A stretch of 30,141 nt of DNA from positions 1 to 30,141 of the forward strand of contig CAKQDG010000017.1 in NCBI GenBank assembly GCA_934219025.1, written 5' to 3'. The DNA is from an uncultured Prevotella sp. (GTDB lineage: Bacteria; Bacteroidota; Bacteroidia; Bacteroidales; Bacteroidaceae). The position numbers and the translations under genes are program-made. Shown here piece by piece: positions 23,975 through 30,141 of the stretch. The notes beneath the pieces are model-generated. The model was not told the origin of the DNA. It ran no database searches and saw only the letters and a program-made list of their open reading frames with translations. Within the stretch, counting starts at the first letter, position 1. Each line of letters begins with the position of its first letter.

Positions 23975-24005
23975 CAAAATTAGGTGTTTTTAATTTCTTG
24001 TGCAA
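23975..24005 (-). promoter_or_regulatory. Promoter of the Lrp/AsnC regulator
   Basis: On the minus strand, TTG at 24005-24003 and TAATTTTG at 23982-23975 are 20 bases apart. Transcription would begin near 23969. The rest of the 364-base gap 23877-24240 holds the terminator below and no gene that I can support. Confidence 0.6.
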
Positions 24006-24134
24006 CAATCTGACGTTAAAAAATGGTTATTATTTGTCATTTTGGTATTTTTGGCATTTCGGTGTGCCGTTTTTACTTTCTTTTTGCTTTCTACAGTGTA
24101 TTTCTTTGTGGTAAAATCAATTTTAGAACTAAGC

Positions 24135-24177
24135 AAAAACTGCTCCGCGACCGGAGATAGAGGCGGAGGCGGAGCAG
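24135..24177 (-). terminator. Terminator after the SGNH hydrolase gene
   Basis: On the minus strand CTGCTCCGC (24177-24169) pairs perfectly with GCGGAGCAG (24148-24140), and TTTTT follows at 24139-24135. It lies about 65 bases beyond the SGNH stop codon. The long, purine/pyrimidine-biased loop contains extra GGAG/CTCC pairing options. Confidence 0.7.
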
Positions 24178-24240
24178 AGTATAAGAACATAAATCTCTGA
24201 TTCTTTTAAAAAAGTGACAGAGGAAACAAGTTGAAAATGG

Positions 24241-25152
24241 TTAGAACACCGGCAGCGTCAGCAGCTGATACATCAGTGTGAGAGCCATGCGGCGGTGTCC
24301 CTCGTTGTTGGGGTGCAGACGATCCACGTCGGCCTTGTTGAAGAACTGGGTGTGCTCGTCCATCAGTGGGTATAGTCCGGAGAGTGCGTTCATGTCGATA
24401 ACGGGCAAGCTCCATATATTTCCTGCCTCCTTCACAGATTCCACATATCTGCCTACGTATTCGCCACATTTGTTGCGGTAGTCTTCAGTGGGCTGCCAAT
24501 TGGTGTCGCTGCGGTAGAATCCGGCGCGGTGAATGGGGGTGATGAGCACAATCTGCTTTGTTGGGAACATGCGTTTCACTTTGTCGAGGGCGATGTTGAT
24601 GCGTCCGCGATATGTGGAGTCGGTCATGCAGAAATGCTGGCGTATGCGCTTCACGAGATGTTTTTGCTCGTGTATTCCAGCCATCACCTCTTCTTCCTTT
24701 TCCGTGTACCATTCGCCGATGGGCACTCCGGCATTGAAATCGTTTGTGCCTATAAATATCAGGATGGCATCGAAATCGTTGCCGTGTTCCTTTTTCAGTT
24801 GCTCTGCCTGGCGCGGGATATCGTTCCACTGTCTGCCGCTCACGGCATAAACATACGGCGTTATGCCGAGCCACTGCTGCAAGAGGCTCCAGTATTTGTT
24901 GTCGGATGCCTTGTTTTTAGGGTCGGTGATGGAGTCGCCGAAATATGCCACGCGCTTGCCTGCCCAAGGGTGGGTAATGGAAGAGCCCCCCTCAGTCAAG
25001 CCTCTGGAGCCCCCCTCAGTCCCCCCAAGGGGGGAGTAGAGGACTGCGGCGGGTTTGCCTGATATTATATTTTTTTTGCTATTATAGGTGTTTGCCGATA
25101 CTGATGCTGTTGCGAGCATCAGTGCAGAAAATATTACAAGTATCCTATTCAT
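24241..25152 (-). CDS. SGNH/GDSL-family secreted hydrolase with a repeat insertion
   Basis: The 303-residue protein has a signal peptide (1-20, ending in SVSA). The SGNH blocks are present: S74 in YFGDSITDP, the block II Gly region (SGRQWNDIPRQAEQL), N137 in FIGTNDF, and D277/H280 in DRLHPNNEGH. The family includes esterases and acetyl- or rhamnogalacturonan-deacetylases; the substrate is not readable. Residues about 39-62 (SPLGGTEGGSRGLTEGGSSI) come from an inserted GC-rich repeat. The start at 25152 is chosen because the signal peptide begins there. Nearest neighbours belong to other processes. Confidence 0.88.
   Translation of the reverse strand: MNRILVIFSALMLATASVSANTYNSKKNIISGKPAAVLYSPLGGTEGGSRGLTEGGSSITHPWAGKRVAYFGDSITDPKNKASDNKYWSLLQQWLGITPYVYAVSGRQWNDIPRQAEQLKKEHGNDFDAILIFIGTNDFNAGVPIGEWYTEKEEEVMAGIHEQKHLVKRIRQHFCMTDSTYRGRINIALDKVKRMFPTKQIVLITPIHRAGFYRSDTNWQPTEDYRNKCGEYVGRYVESVKEAGNIWSLPVIDMNALSGLYPLMDEHTQFFNKADVDRLHPNNEGHRRMALTLMYQLLTLPVF
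24983..25034 (-). repeat. GC-rich palindromic repeat inserted in the SGNH gene
   Basis: GAGCCCCCCTCAGTC occurs at 24983-24997 and again at 25007-25021, a 24-bp tandem duplication. It is followed by a perfect palindrome, CCCCCC-AA-GGGGGG (25021-25034). The start resembles the CCCCTCCC-TTG-GGGAGGGG element at 25266-25284, including an adjoining CTACTCCCC. Confidence 0.85.
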
Positions 25153-25228
25153 TTCTTGTATTCTTTCTTTTTTCCCTTTTTTCAATTATGCATAAGTAAA
25201 AAAATAGAGTGATAAAATTACCATTCTC

Positions 25229-25236
25229 CAAATATA
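25229..25236 (-). promoter_or_regulatory. Possible promoter of the SGNH hydrolase gene
   Basis: TATATTTG on the minus strand fits TAnnTTTG, about 77 bases before the ATG. No clear -33 TTTG is seen at 25256-25259. Confidence 0.4.
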
Positions 25237-25260
25237 TCTTTCTTTAATATACAGAGCTAT

Positions 25261-25318
25261 CTACTCCCCTCCCTTGGGGAGGGGGAAAAGCCACCCGACG
25301 GCGGTGCGGGGGAGAGGC
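25261..25318. repeat. GC-rich palindromic intergenic element
   Basis: CCCCTCCC (25266-25273), TTG and GGGAGGGG (25277-25284) form a perfect 8-bp hairpin, followed by a second G/C-rich portion to 25318. It lies just after the CoA-transferase gene and resembles the sequence inside the SGNH gene. It may act as a terminator in the minus direction, but no T run follows. Confidence 0.7.
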
Positions 25319-25331
25319 TGTAGTCTTTTAT

Positions 25332-26822
25332 TTACATCTCCGTGAGATGCATGTCTCCCTTTTCTGCCAGTGCAATGTGCATGGCGAAGGCCTTGCCAAG
25401 GTTGTGGCGAGTCTGTCCCATCTTGGCACTTTCCAGATAAGCGCGCAGGATTGGCCTGTAGTCTGGGTGGGCGCAGTTTTCTATTATGAGGTGAGCGCGC
25501 TCTATAGGGCTCTTTCCGCGCAGGTCGGCCACGCCCTGTTCCGTTACGATAACGTTCACGTCGTGTTCCGAGTGGTCCTGATGGCTCACCATAGGCACGA
25601 TGCTGCTGATGAGACCGCCCTTGGCGGTAGACGGACAGGTGAAGATGCTTATATATGCGTTGCGTTCAAAGTCACCGCTTCCGCCTATGCCGTTCATCAT
25701 CTTCGTGCCGCTGATGTGTGTGGAGTTGGCATTGCCGTAGATGTCCACCTCGATGGCTGTGTTGATGGCTATTACGCCCAAGCGTCGAATCACTTCAGGA
25801 GAGTTTGAGATCTCACTCTGTCGCAGAGTTATGTGGTCTTTGAAATAGTTCATGTTGTCGTACACCTGCTTCAAGCATTCGTTAGACACTGTGAGTGAAC
25901 ATGCCGAAGCGTCTTTCACTCTGCCTTCGAGCATCATGGCCACCACGCTGTCTTGCATCACTTCGGTGTATACGTTGAAGTCTGGCACGCTCTTGTCTTT
26001 GCCCAGTGCTCCGAGTATGGCGTTTGCCGTGCTGCCCACGCCGCTCTGCAACGGCAGGAATGACGATGGTATGATGCCGCGCTTCATGTCGTTCACGAGA
26101 AACTCTGCCACGTTGTGTCCTATCTGGTCGGTTATCGGGTCGCTGTCTTTAAAGGCGCGAGCCTCGTCGGGCAGGTTGCACTCCACAACGCCCACTATCT
26201 TCTTGGCATCTATTTCAACATACGGTTTTCCGATGCGGTCGCCCACGTTTACGATTGGGATAGGCTGGCGCATTGGCGGATCGAGCGGCTCGTATACGTC
26301 TTGTATGAATTTTGCGTCTTTGCTGTGAAAGGCGTTGAGTTCCAGAATCACGTGCTTGGCGAGCCGTGCCACCGTTGGACTGATGCCTCCGGCTGCAGTG
26401 AGATAGGCCTTGCAGGTGTCGCCGTTTTCCTCGATGTCGCACACTTCGAGTATAGCCCAGTCTATGTCGCCATAGAAGCCGTAGCGCAGTTCCTGTGCCA
26501 TGTGGCTCAGGTGGATGTCGTTGTATGCTATTTCTCCCAGGTTCACGCTTTTGCGGAACGATGGGTTTGTGGTGTATGGTGCGCGGTATTTTATGGCGTG
26601 TGCCTCGGCGAGCACTCCGTCGGTGCTTTGTCCGGTGGATGCTCCTGTGAATATGCTCACCTGGAATTCTCTTCCTGCGGCATGTTCCGCCTCTGCTATT
26701 TTAGCCAGTTCGCGTGTTACAGCTTTTGCTGTTCCTGCCGGTGTGAATCCGCTAAGTCCTATACTCTCGCCGTTTTTGATAAGGGCGGCTGCGTCTGCCG
26801 CTGTCATACGTGTGTAAGCCAT
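25332..26822 (-). CDS. Class I acetyl-CoA hydrolase/CoA-transferase (succinyl-CoA:acetate type)
   Basis: The 496-residue protein is full length for the Ach1/Cat1/AarC family. The N-terminal domain has IGLSGFTPAGTAKAV (21-35). The loop GVGSTANAI (261-269) and catalytic E287 in VYTEVMQDSV form the CoA-thioester site, and GIGGSGDFERNAY follows near residue 390. In propionate- and succinate-producing Bacteroidales such enzymes move CoA between succinate, acetate and propionate; the exact pair is not readable here. A near-perfect promoter stands 79 bases upstream and the gene appears to be a single transcription unit. Confidence 0.93.
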   Translation of the reverse strand: MAYTRMTAADAAALIKNGESIGLSGFTPAGTAKAVTRELAKIAEAEHAAGREFQVSIFTGASTGQSTDGVLAEAHAIKYRAPYTTNPSFRKSVNLGEIAYNDIHLSHMAQELRYGFYGDIDWAILEVCDIEENGDTCKAYLTAAGGISPTVARLAKHVILELNAFHSKDAKFIQDVYEPLDPPMRQPIPIVNVGDRIGKPYVEIDAKKIVGVVECNLPDEARAFKDSDPITDQIGHNVAEFLVNDMKRGIIPSSFLPLQSGVGSTANAILGALGKDKSVPDFNVYTEVMQDSVVAMMLEGRVKDASACSLTVSNECLKQVYDNMNYFKDHITLRQSEISNSPEVIRRLGVIAINTAIEVDIYGNANSTHISGTKMMNGIGGSGDFERNAYISIFTCPSTAKGGLISSIVPMVSHQDHSEHDVNVIVTEQGVADLRGKSPIERAHLIIENCAHPDYRPILRAYLESAKMGQTRHNLGKAFAMHIALAEKGDMHLTEM

Positions 26823-26900
26823 ACTGATATGTTTTTTTGTTACTTGTTTTAAGGTTGTTTACCGACGTGGCTTTTCATGCCTCTTTTGTCAATAATATTG

Positions 26901-26931
26901 CAAATGTACGTAAAAACGATTATACTGCAAA
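26901..26931 (-). promoter_or_regulatory. Canonical promoter of the CoA-transferase gene
   Basis: On the minus strand, TTTG (26931-26928), 19 bases, then TACATTTG (26908-26901) matches the Bacteroidetes consensus exactly. The start of transcription would be near 26895, giving a leader of about 73 bases. Confidence 0.88.
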
Positions 26932-26944
26932 GTATTTTTGCTTT

Positions 26945-27979
26945 TTAATTTGGCATCAGTGCGTATCTGTTTACTGCCACGGCAATGGTTTTCAGCCGGA
27001 TATAGTCTGCCGAGAGATACATCATTCCGCCGTATGGATTGCCGGTGCCCCACGAATTTTTGCATATAAAGAATTTTCTGCCCTTCTTGTCGTGGGCCAG
27101 TCCCACTATTGCCATACAGTGGTCGTCGGTGGTGCGGAAGGTTTCAAATTCGCGCTGTCGTTGCTGCGGTGTGGCGTTTTGCTGTTGCGGGTCCACATCG
27201 GCGATGCCTTTTTCAAACGAGAATCCCTCTTCGCTTATGTCGCCCTCCCAGCACACGGGGTGTCCTGTCCTTATGGATTTTTCTATCATCCGCATCATGT
27301 CGTCGAGGCGTATGTTCATAAAGCGCTCTGAGTTGTAGTTGTCGGGCAGGCTGAGCACGGATTTTCTGTTCAGCGGCAGATGTGTGAAACTGGTGAACGC
27401 CATGTATTCGTCGGGCAGACACACCGAGTGGGCGAATTCTATCGGCGTGTATTCCATGCTATACATATATATATGGTATGGCATGGGGTTGATGCTGCTG
27501 TCCATAATTCTGTCGGCATCAGCTCTTGCCGCCTTCAGTCCTCGCTGTATGCCGGCGTCTTTCTTCACGGCGGCATGCACTTTGCGCGCTGCGGTGTTTA
27601 TGTTTTTGTCGGAGTGGTAAGAGTCGTAAGGCATGAGTCCGTAGGTTTGTATCAGCCTTATCAGCTGTGGCATCATGCCGCGTGTGGTGATGTTTTTCTT
27701 TCCTTCAGACAGATAGCATTTGTCCACCTGCTCGCGTATGAAGTTTCTTGCCACGTATGCCACGGAGAGGTTCACCGAGTCGCCTCTCATGATGTGTTCG
27801 GTTTCTATTGTGGCGAGCATGGCGTATGCCCAGCACAAGCTGCTCCTGCCCTGGTCTTTCACGGGGGTGACGGACAGTCTCACTTCGTCGGTGAAAATTT
27901 CTTTCCTTGAAGTTTCTTTCTCGTTGCCACAGCCTGTGAAGAGTGTGGCAAGAAACAGTGCTGCCAATAGGTATCTCAT
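26945..27979 (-). CDS. C1 (papain-like, bleomycin hydrolase-type) cysteine peptidase lipoprotein
   Basis: The 344-residue protein begins with MRYLLAALFLATLFTGC, a lipoprotein signal with C17. The start at 27979 is preferred to one 30 bases upstream because it places the signal peptide at the N terminus. Catalytic residues are Q43 and C49 (DQGRSSLCWAYA), H287 (DDHCMAIVG) and N308 (CKNSWGTG), the C1B order. No propeptide is obvious. It would act at the cell envelope on peptides. A 9-bp array lies just before the start codon, between this gene and ttcA, with which it may be co-transcribed. Confidence 0.9.
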   Translation of the reverse strand: MRYLLAALFLATLFTGCGNEKETSRKEIFTDEVRLSVTPVKDQGRSSLCWAYAMLATIETEHIMRGDSVNLSVAYVARNFIREQVDKCYLSEGKKNITTRGMMPQLIRLIQTYGLMPYDSYHSDKNINTAARKVHAAVKKDAGIQRGLKAARADADRIMDSSINPMPYHIYMYSMEYTPIEFAHSVCLPDEYMAFTSFTHLPLNRKSVLSLPDNYNSERFMNIRLDDMMRMIEKSIRTGHPVCWEGDISEEGFSFEKGIADVDPQQQNATPQQRQREFETFRTTDDHCMAIVGLAHDKKGRKFFICKNSWGTGNPYGGMMYLSADYIRLKTIAVAVNRYALMPN

Positions 27980-27987
27980 TTCTTTAT

Positions 27988-28032
27988 TGTTATAGGAGTA
28001 ATAGGACATATAGGACTAATAAGACTTATAGG
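27988..28032 (-). repeat. 9-bp tandem array between ttcA and the C1 peptidase
   Basis: Read on the minus strand, five nonamers (CCTATAAGT, CTTATTAGT, CCTATATGT, CCTATTACT, CCTATAACA) start 3 bases after the ttcA stop and end 8 bases before the next start. It is the same family and orientation relative to transcription as the purE, ispG and GH3 arrays. Confidence 0.92.
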
Positions 28033-28035
28033 GGG

Positions 28036-28770
28036 TTATTCCTCCACGAGTTTTCCTTCTGCTGCCAAGGCGTTCCACATCGAGAAGCGTGCCTCGGGTG
28101 CCATATTTTCTATTTCTTCAAACAGGTGTGCCACGCTTGAGCGGTGGGAATCTGTTTCATAGGGGCACAGTTTTTTCTGCTTTTCATATCCGTGGCTCTG
28201 GGCGTATTGCCTTATGTCGGCTTCCTCTTCCATACACAGGGGGCGGATAATGGTTATGGGCATTTTTTTCATTTTCAGTCTTGCGGGCATGGTGGAGAAG
28301 TGTCCCTGGAATATCTGGTTCATCAGGGCCGTGTGTATGATGTCGTCCTGATGATGGCCCAGCGCAATCTTGTTGCATCCCAGCTGCTGTGCCATGAGGA
28401 ATATCTGCTTGCGCCTGTTCCATGAACAGAGGAAGCAGGGCGACTTGCGCCTGTCGGTTGCCATGTCGAAGGATGTGTTCACGATGTGCAGCTCCACTCC
28501 CCATTGCCGGCAGAATTTTTCCAGATATGCCGTGTCGCTCTCATATTTTATGTTGCCCATGCGTATGTGTATGGCGTGCACAGTGATGTGCGGTTTGCTT
28601 ATGCGCATCTGCTTGCCCAGGGTTTCCACGAGGAATAGCGAGTCTTTGCCGCCGGAGAGTCCGATTAGGATGCTGTCGCCCTCTTCTATCAGCTGGAATT
28701 CTCTCACTGCCTTGCGGAAGCGCCTTGTCAGACGGGCTTCGAGTTTTTGTTCTTCGGTAGGTTTTGCCAT
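28036..28770 (-). CDS. ttcA: TtcA-like tRNA 2-thiocytidine synthetase
   Basis: TtcA-family PP-loop enzymes adenylate a tRNA base and put sulfur on it (C32 in TtcA). The 244-residue protein has the PP-loop SGGKDS at 39-44, the CxxC pair C112 and C115 (PCFLCSW), GHHQDD (138-143), and a late Cys in KKLCPYETD that fits the third cluster-area ligand of the family. It is somewhat shorter than the E. coli enzyme. The gene begins 13 bases after the DUF486 stop codon. Other tRNA thiolases share the PP-loop, so the base position is an inference. Confidence 0.82.
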   Translation of the reverse strand: MAKPTEEQKLEARLTRRFRKAVREFQLIEEGDSILIGLSGGKDSLFLVETLGKQMRISKPHITVHAIHIRMGNIKYESDTAYLEKFCRQWGVELHIVNTSFDMATDRRKSPCFLCSWNRRKQIFLMAQQLGCNKIALGHHQDDIIHTALMNQIFQGHFSTMPARLKMKKMPITIIRPLCMEEEADIRQYAQSHGYEKQKKLCPYETDSHRSSVAHLFEEIENMAPEARFSMWNALAAEGKLVEE

Positions 28771-28783
28771 TTTGCTTTTTCGT

Positions 28784-29149
28784 TTATATGAAAACCAGGT
28801 ATACGGCTCCGATGAGCATCAGGAAGGCGAGATAGTGGTTCCAGTGTAGCCCTTGTCCGGTGAACATCATGTTTATTATCACGGTGAATACCACAAGACT
28901 GATGCACTCTTGTATCACCTTGAGCTGAACGAGGGTGAATGGGCCGCCGTTGCCGTTGAAGCCGATTCTGTTTGCCGGCACCTGACAGCAGTATTCAAAA
29001 AATGCTATCATCCACGAGAATGCTATAACGCCTATCAGGGGCCAGTTGCTGGTGGTGCCCGTCTGCTGCAGCTTCAGGTGGCCGTACCAGGCAAGCGTCA
29101 TGAATATGTTGCTCGCTATGAGCAGGAGTATGGTGTAAAGTCCGTTCAT
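28784..29149 (-). CDS. DMT-superfamily small membrane protein (DUF486)
   Basis: The 121-residue protein has four hydrophobic helices: YTILLLIASNIFMTLAW, WPLIGVIAFSWMIAFFEYC, VIQECISLVVFTVIINMMF and LAFLMLIGAVYLVF. The core EYCCQVPANRIG and QLKVIQE are typical of DUF486 (PF04342). Members resemble half-size drug/metabolite transporters but have no proven substrate that I know of. It sits between the LMW phosphatase (15 bases upstream) and ttcA (13 bases downstream), consistent with one operon. Confidence 0.9.
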   Translation of the reverse strand: MNGLYTILLLIASNIFMTLAWYGHLKLQQTGTTSNWPLIGVIAFSWMIAFFEYCCQVPANRIGFNGNGGPFTLVQLKVIQECISLVVFTVIINMMFTGQGLHWNHYLAFLMLIGAVYLVFI

Positions 29150-29164
29150 TATCTTTAAATGTAA

Positions 29165-29668
29165 TTATAGTTCTCCGCTTTTCAGTTTTTTTGCCACTTC
29201 GCGGCAGGCGTCTTCTATCAGGTCGAGAGCTATGTCGAAGTCCTTCTCCGTGCCGTAATACGGGTCGGGCACGGTGGTGTATCGTGGGTGTTGCGCCATA
29301 TAGTCGGCAAGACAGCGAATTTTTTTCCTGTCGGCATCGCTTCGCGCCACCCTGTTCAGGTCGGCAATGTTTTCTTCGTCCATACCGAAGATTATGTCAA
29401 ACTCATCAAAATCGTACGCCTTCACCTGGCGTGCTCTGCTATTCAGATTGTATCCTCTCGCGGCGGCGCGCTCTCTCATCCTCGGGTCGGGCAGTTGCCC
29501 CGTGTGCCATGCCCCTATTCCGGCAGAGTCCACCTCAATGGTGCCGCGCAGCTCCGGGTCGTCGTATACAATCTGCTTCATTATCCCTTCGGCTGCCGGC
29601 GAGCGGCAAATGTTGCCGAGGCATACAAAGAGCAGTTGCTTTTTATTTATGTTATTGTTTCCGGCCAT
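29165..29668 (-). CDS. Low-molecular-weight protein-tyrosine phosphatase
   Basis: The 167-residue protein has the P-loop CLGNICRS with nucleophile C16 and R22, and the general-acid motif VPDPYYG with D135. The ATG at 29668 gives the expected short lead before the P-loop; a start 45 bases upstream is less likely. Such phosphatases often control polysaccharide-export tyrosine kinases, but no capsule gene is in this window. It is first in the likely operon phosphatase-DUF486-ttcA-C1 peptidase. Confidence 0.93.
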   Translation of the reverse strand: MAGNNNINKKQLLFVCLGNICRSPAAEGIMKQIVYDDPELRGTIEVDSAGIGAWHTGQLPDPRMRERAAARGYNLNSRARQVKAYDFDEFDIIFGMDEENIADLNRVARSDADRKKIRCLADYMAQHPRYTTVPDPYYGTEKDFDIALDLIEDACREVAKKLKSGEL

Positions 29669-29702
29669 GTCTTGCTTTATATTTAATATGGTTTTATTAT
29701 TG

Positions 29703-29710
29703 CAAAGGTA
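29703..29710 (-). promoter_or_regulatory. -7 box upstream of the LMW phosphatase
   Basis: TACCTTTG on the minus strand fits TAnnTTTG, 34 bases before the ATG. The -33 region at the usual spacing is poor; a TTTG lies 24 bases upstream instead of 19. Confidence 0.5.
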
Positions 29711-29795
29711 CACCTTTTTCTTGTGTTTTCGTACACAAAAGTCTTGATATAAATCAATAAACGTAAAGAAAAACTCAAAAAAGTGTGTTTTGCTA

Positions 29796-29825
29796 TTGTG
29801 AGTTTACAAAATCTTCATACCTTTG
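29796..29825 (+). promoter_or_regulatory. Promoter of the candidate small RNA
   Basis: TTG at 29796-29798, a 19-base spacer and TACCTTTG at 29818-29825 fit the Bacteroidetes promoter. It is divergent from the phosphatase promoter. Confidence 0.75.
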
Positions 29826-29830
29826 CATCG

Positions 29831-29895
29831 TGTTTTTCATAGTATTAGATTTAAGGTTAACAAAGATTGGGACTCAGCGGAGCCCCTTTTTTTTT
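29831..29895 (+). ncRNA. Candidate ~65-nt small RNA or attenuated leader
   Basis: The stretch begins at the expected transcription start and ends in a terminator hairpin, GGGACTC (29869-29875), AGCG, GAGCCCC (29880-29886), with one mismatch, followed by T9 (29887-29895). The body, about 29831-29868, has no start codon with a useful frame. Either it is a free small RNA or it is a leader that ends most transcripts before something beyond the window. No sequence-family name can be given from reading alone. Confidence 0.5.
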
Positions 29896-29928
29896 GCCCA
29901 TACATTAAATATGAAGCGCTGCATCAAC

Positions 29929-30141
29929 TCACCTTTCTTTTTTTTTCAGAAAAATCCCACTTCTGGGATTGAAGTGACAGATACTGAAGTCCGGATTTAT
30001 TAGAGTATCGGATTTAAAAATGGCTCTTACGGAAAATGAAGTGATAATATTTATTATCGGAAGGAATCTTCTTGCCAACTTTTTAGACGAAAACATACAA
30101 AACCCCCGATGCCGTTTTGCAAGCCTTCGGCTTACCTGTGT
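29929..30141 (-). other. Unassigned AT-rich right edge with small palindromes
   Basis: No recognisable gene. A minus-strand frame is open from the window edge to TGA at 29931-29929 (70 codons), but its translation is Lys/Arg/Phe-rich and unlike a folded protein. A plus-strand frame from ATG 30020 is open to the edge. Two hairpins are visible: AATCCCA-CTTC-TGGGATT (29953-29970), which on the minus strand is followed by TTTTT, and a perfect palindrome, GATAATA-TT-TATTATC (30043-30058). A 5-bp stem, AAGCC-TTC-GGCTT, lies near 30121. It could be an untranslated region or repeat element continuing past the edge. Confidence 0.35.

Noticed and set aside
24000..24200. 66-codon plus-strand frame with a hydrophobic stretch
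   Set aside because: Its hydrophobicity comes from T-rich DNA; it begins at GTG without a ribosome site and runs through the terminator of the SGNH gene.
29785..30003. 72-codon plus-strand frame at the right edge
   Set aside because: It spans a promoter and a terminator with T9 and has a Phe-rich translation; more likely non-coding.

Overview
The window looks like chromosomal DNA from a member of the Bacteroidales, most likely Prevotella or a close relative. The evidence is Bacteroidetes-type promoters (TTTG, about 19 bases, then TAnnTTTG), very few Shine-Dalgarno sequences, and families typical of the phylum: the long three-domain IspG, DUF4271, bacterial GH3, a Big_5 lipoprotein, DUF3108 and a type II glutaminyl cyclase. 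I see no phage, plasmid, transposase, CRISPR array or defence locus. It is a housekeeping region whose odd content lies mostly in fused proteins and in the DNA between genes.

Bases 1-16183 are transcribed rightward. They hold the 3' end of lgt with a terminator; rpoN and an overlapping PAP2-like membrane protein; purE, ispG and GH3, each preceded by a 9-bp tandem array; a Big_5 lipoprotein and a DUF3108 protein; a 428-bp gap with a 95-bp palindromic element and the metK promoter; metK; a cluster DUF4271-hemD-rnpA-yidD-tyrS; and tRNA-Gln(TTG) with its own promoter and terminator.

Bases 16223-29668 are all transcribed leftward, convergent with the first block. Read in transcription order they form: LMW phosphatase, DUF486 protein, TtcA-like thiolase, 9-bp array, C1 peptidase lipoprotein; then a class I CoA-transferase from a near-perfect promoter; an SGNH hydrolase; an Lrp/AsnC regulator, a C26-M19 fusion protein and an overlapping glutaminyl cyclase; an 18-bp CTAG-rich array, pyrE and an overlapping SRPBCC protein; a 12-bp inverted repeat, argH and a Cys4 Rieske-like lipoprotein; and an alpha/beta hydrolase fused to a degenerate deoxyribonucleotidase domain. 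The right end (29.7-30.1 kb) has divergent promoters, a candidate ~65-nt RNA with terminator, and AT-rich DNA without a recognisable gene.

The items most worth following are: (1) a family of 9-bp tandem arrays between co-directional genes, always in the same orientation relative to transcription, with a 9-bp array also inside rpoN; (2) the C26-M19 fusion, which could degrade gamma-glutamyl tripeptides in two steps on one polypeptide; (3) the hydrolase fused to a catalytically eroded nucleotidase domain; (4) the Cys4 Rieske-like lipoprotein coupled to argH; and (5) the candidate small RNA at the right edge. All identifications come from reading motifs; no database search was run.
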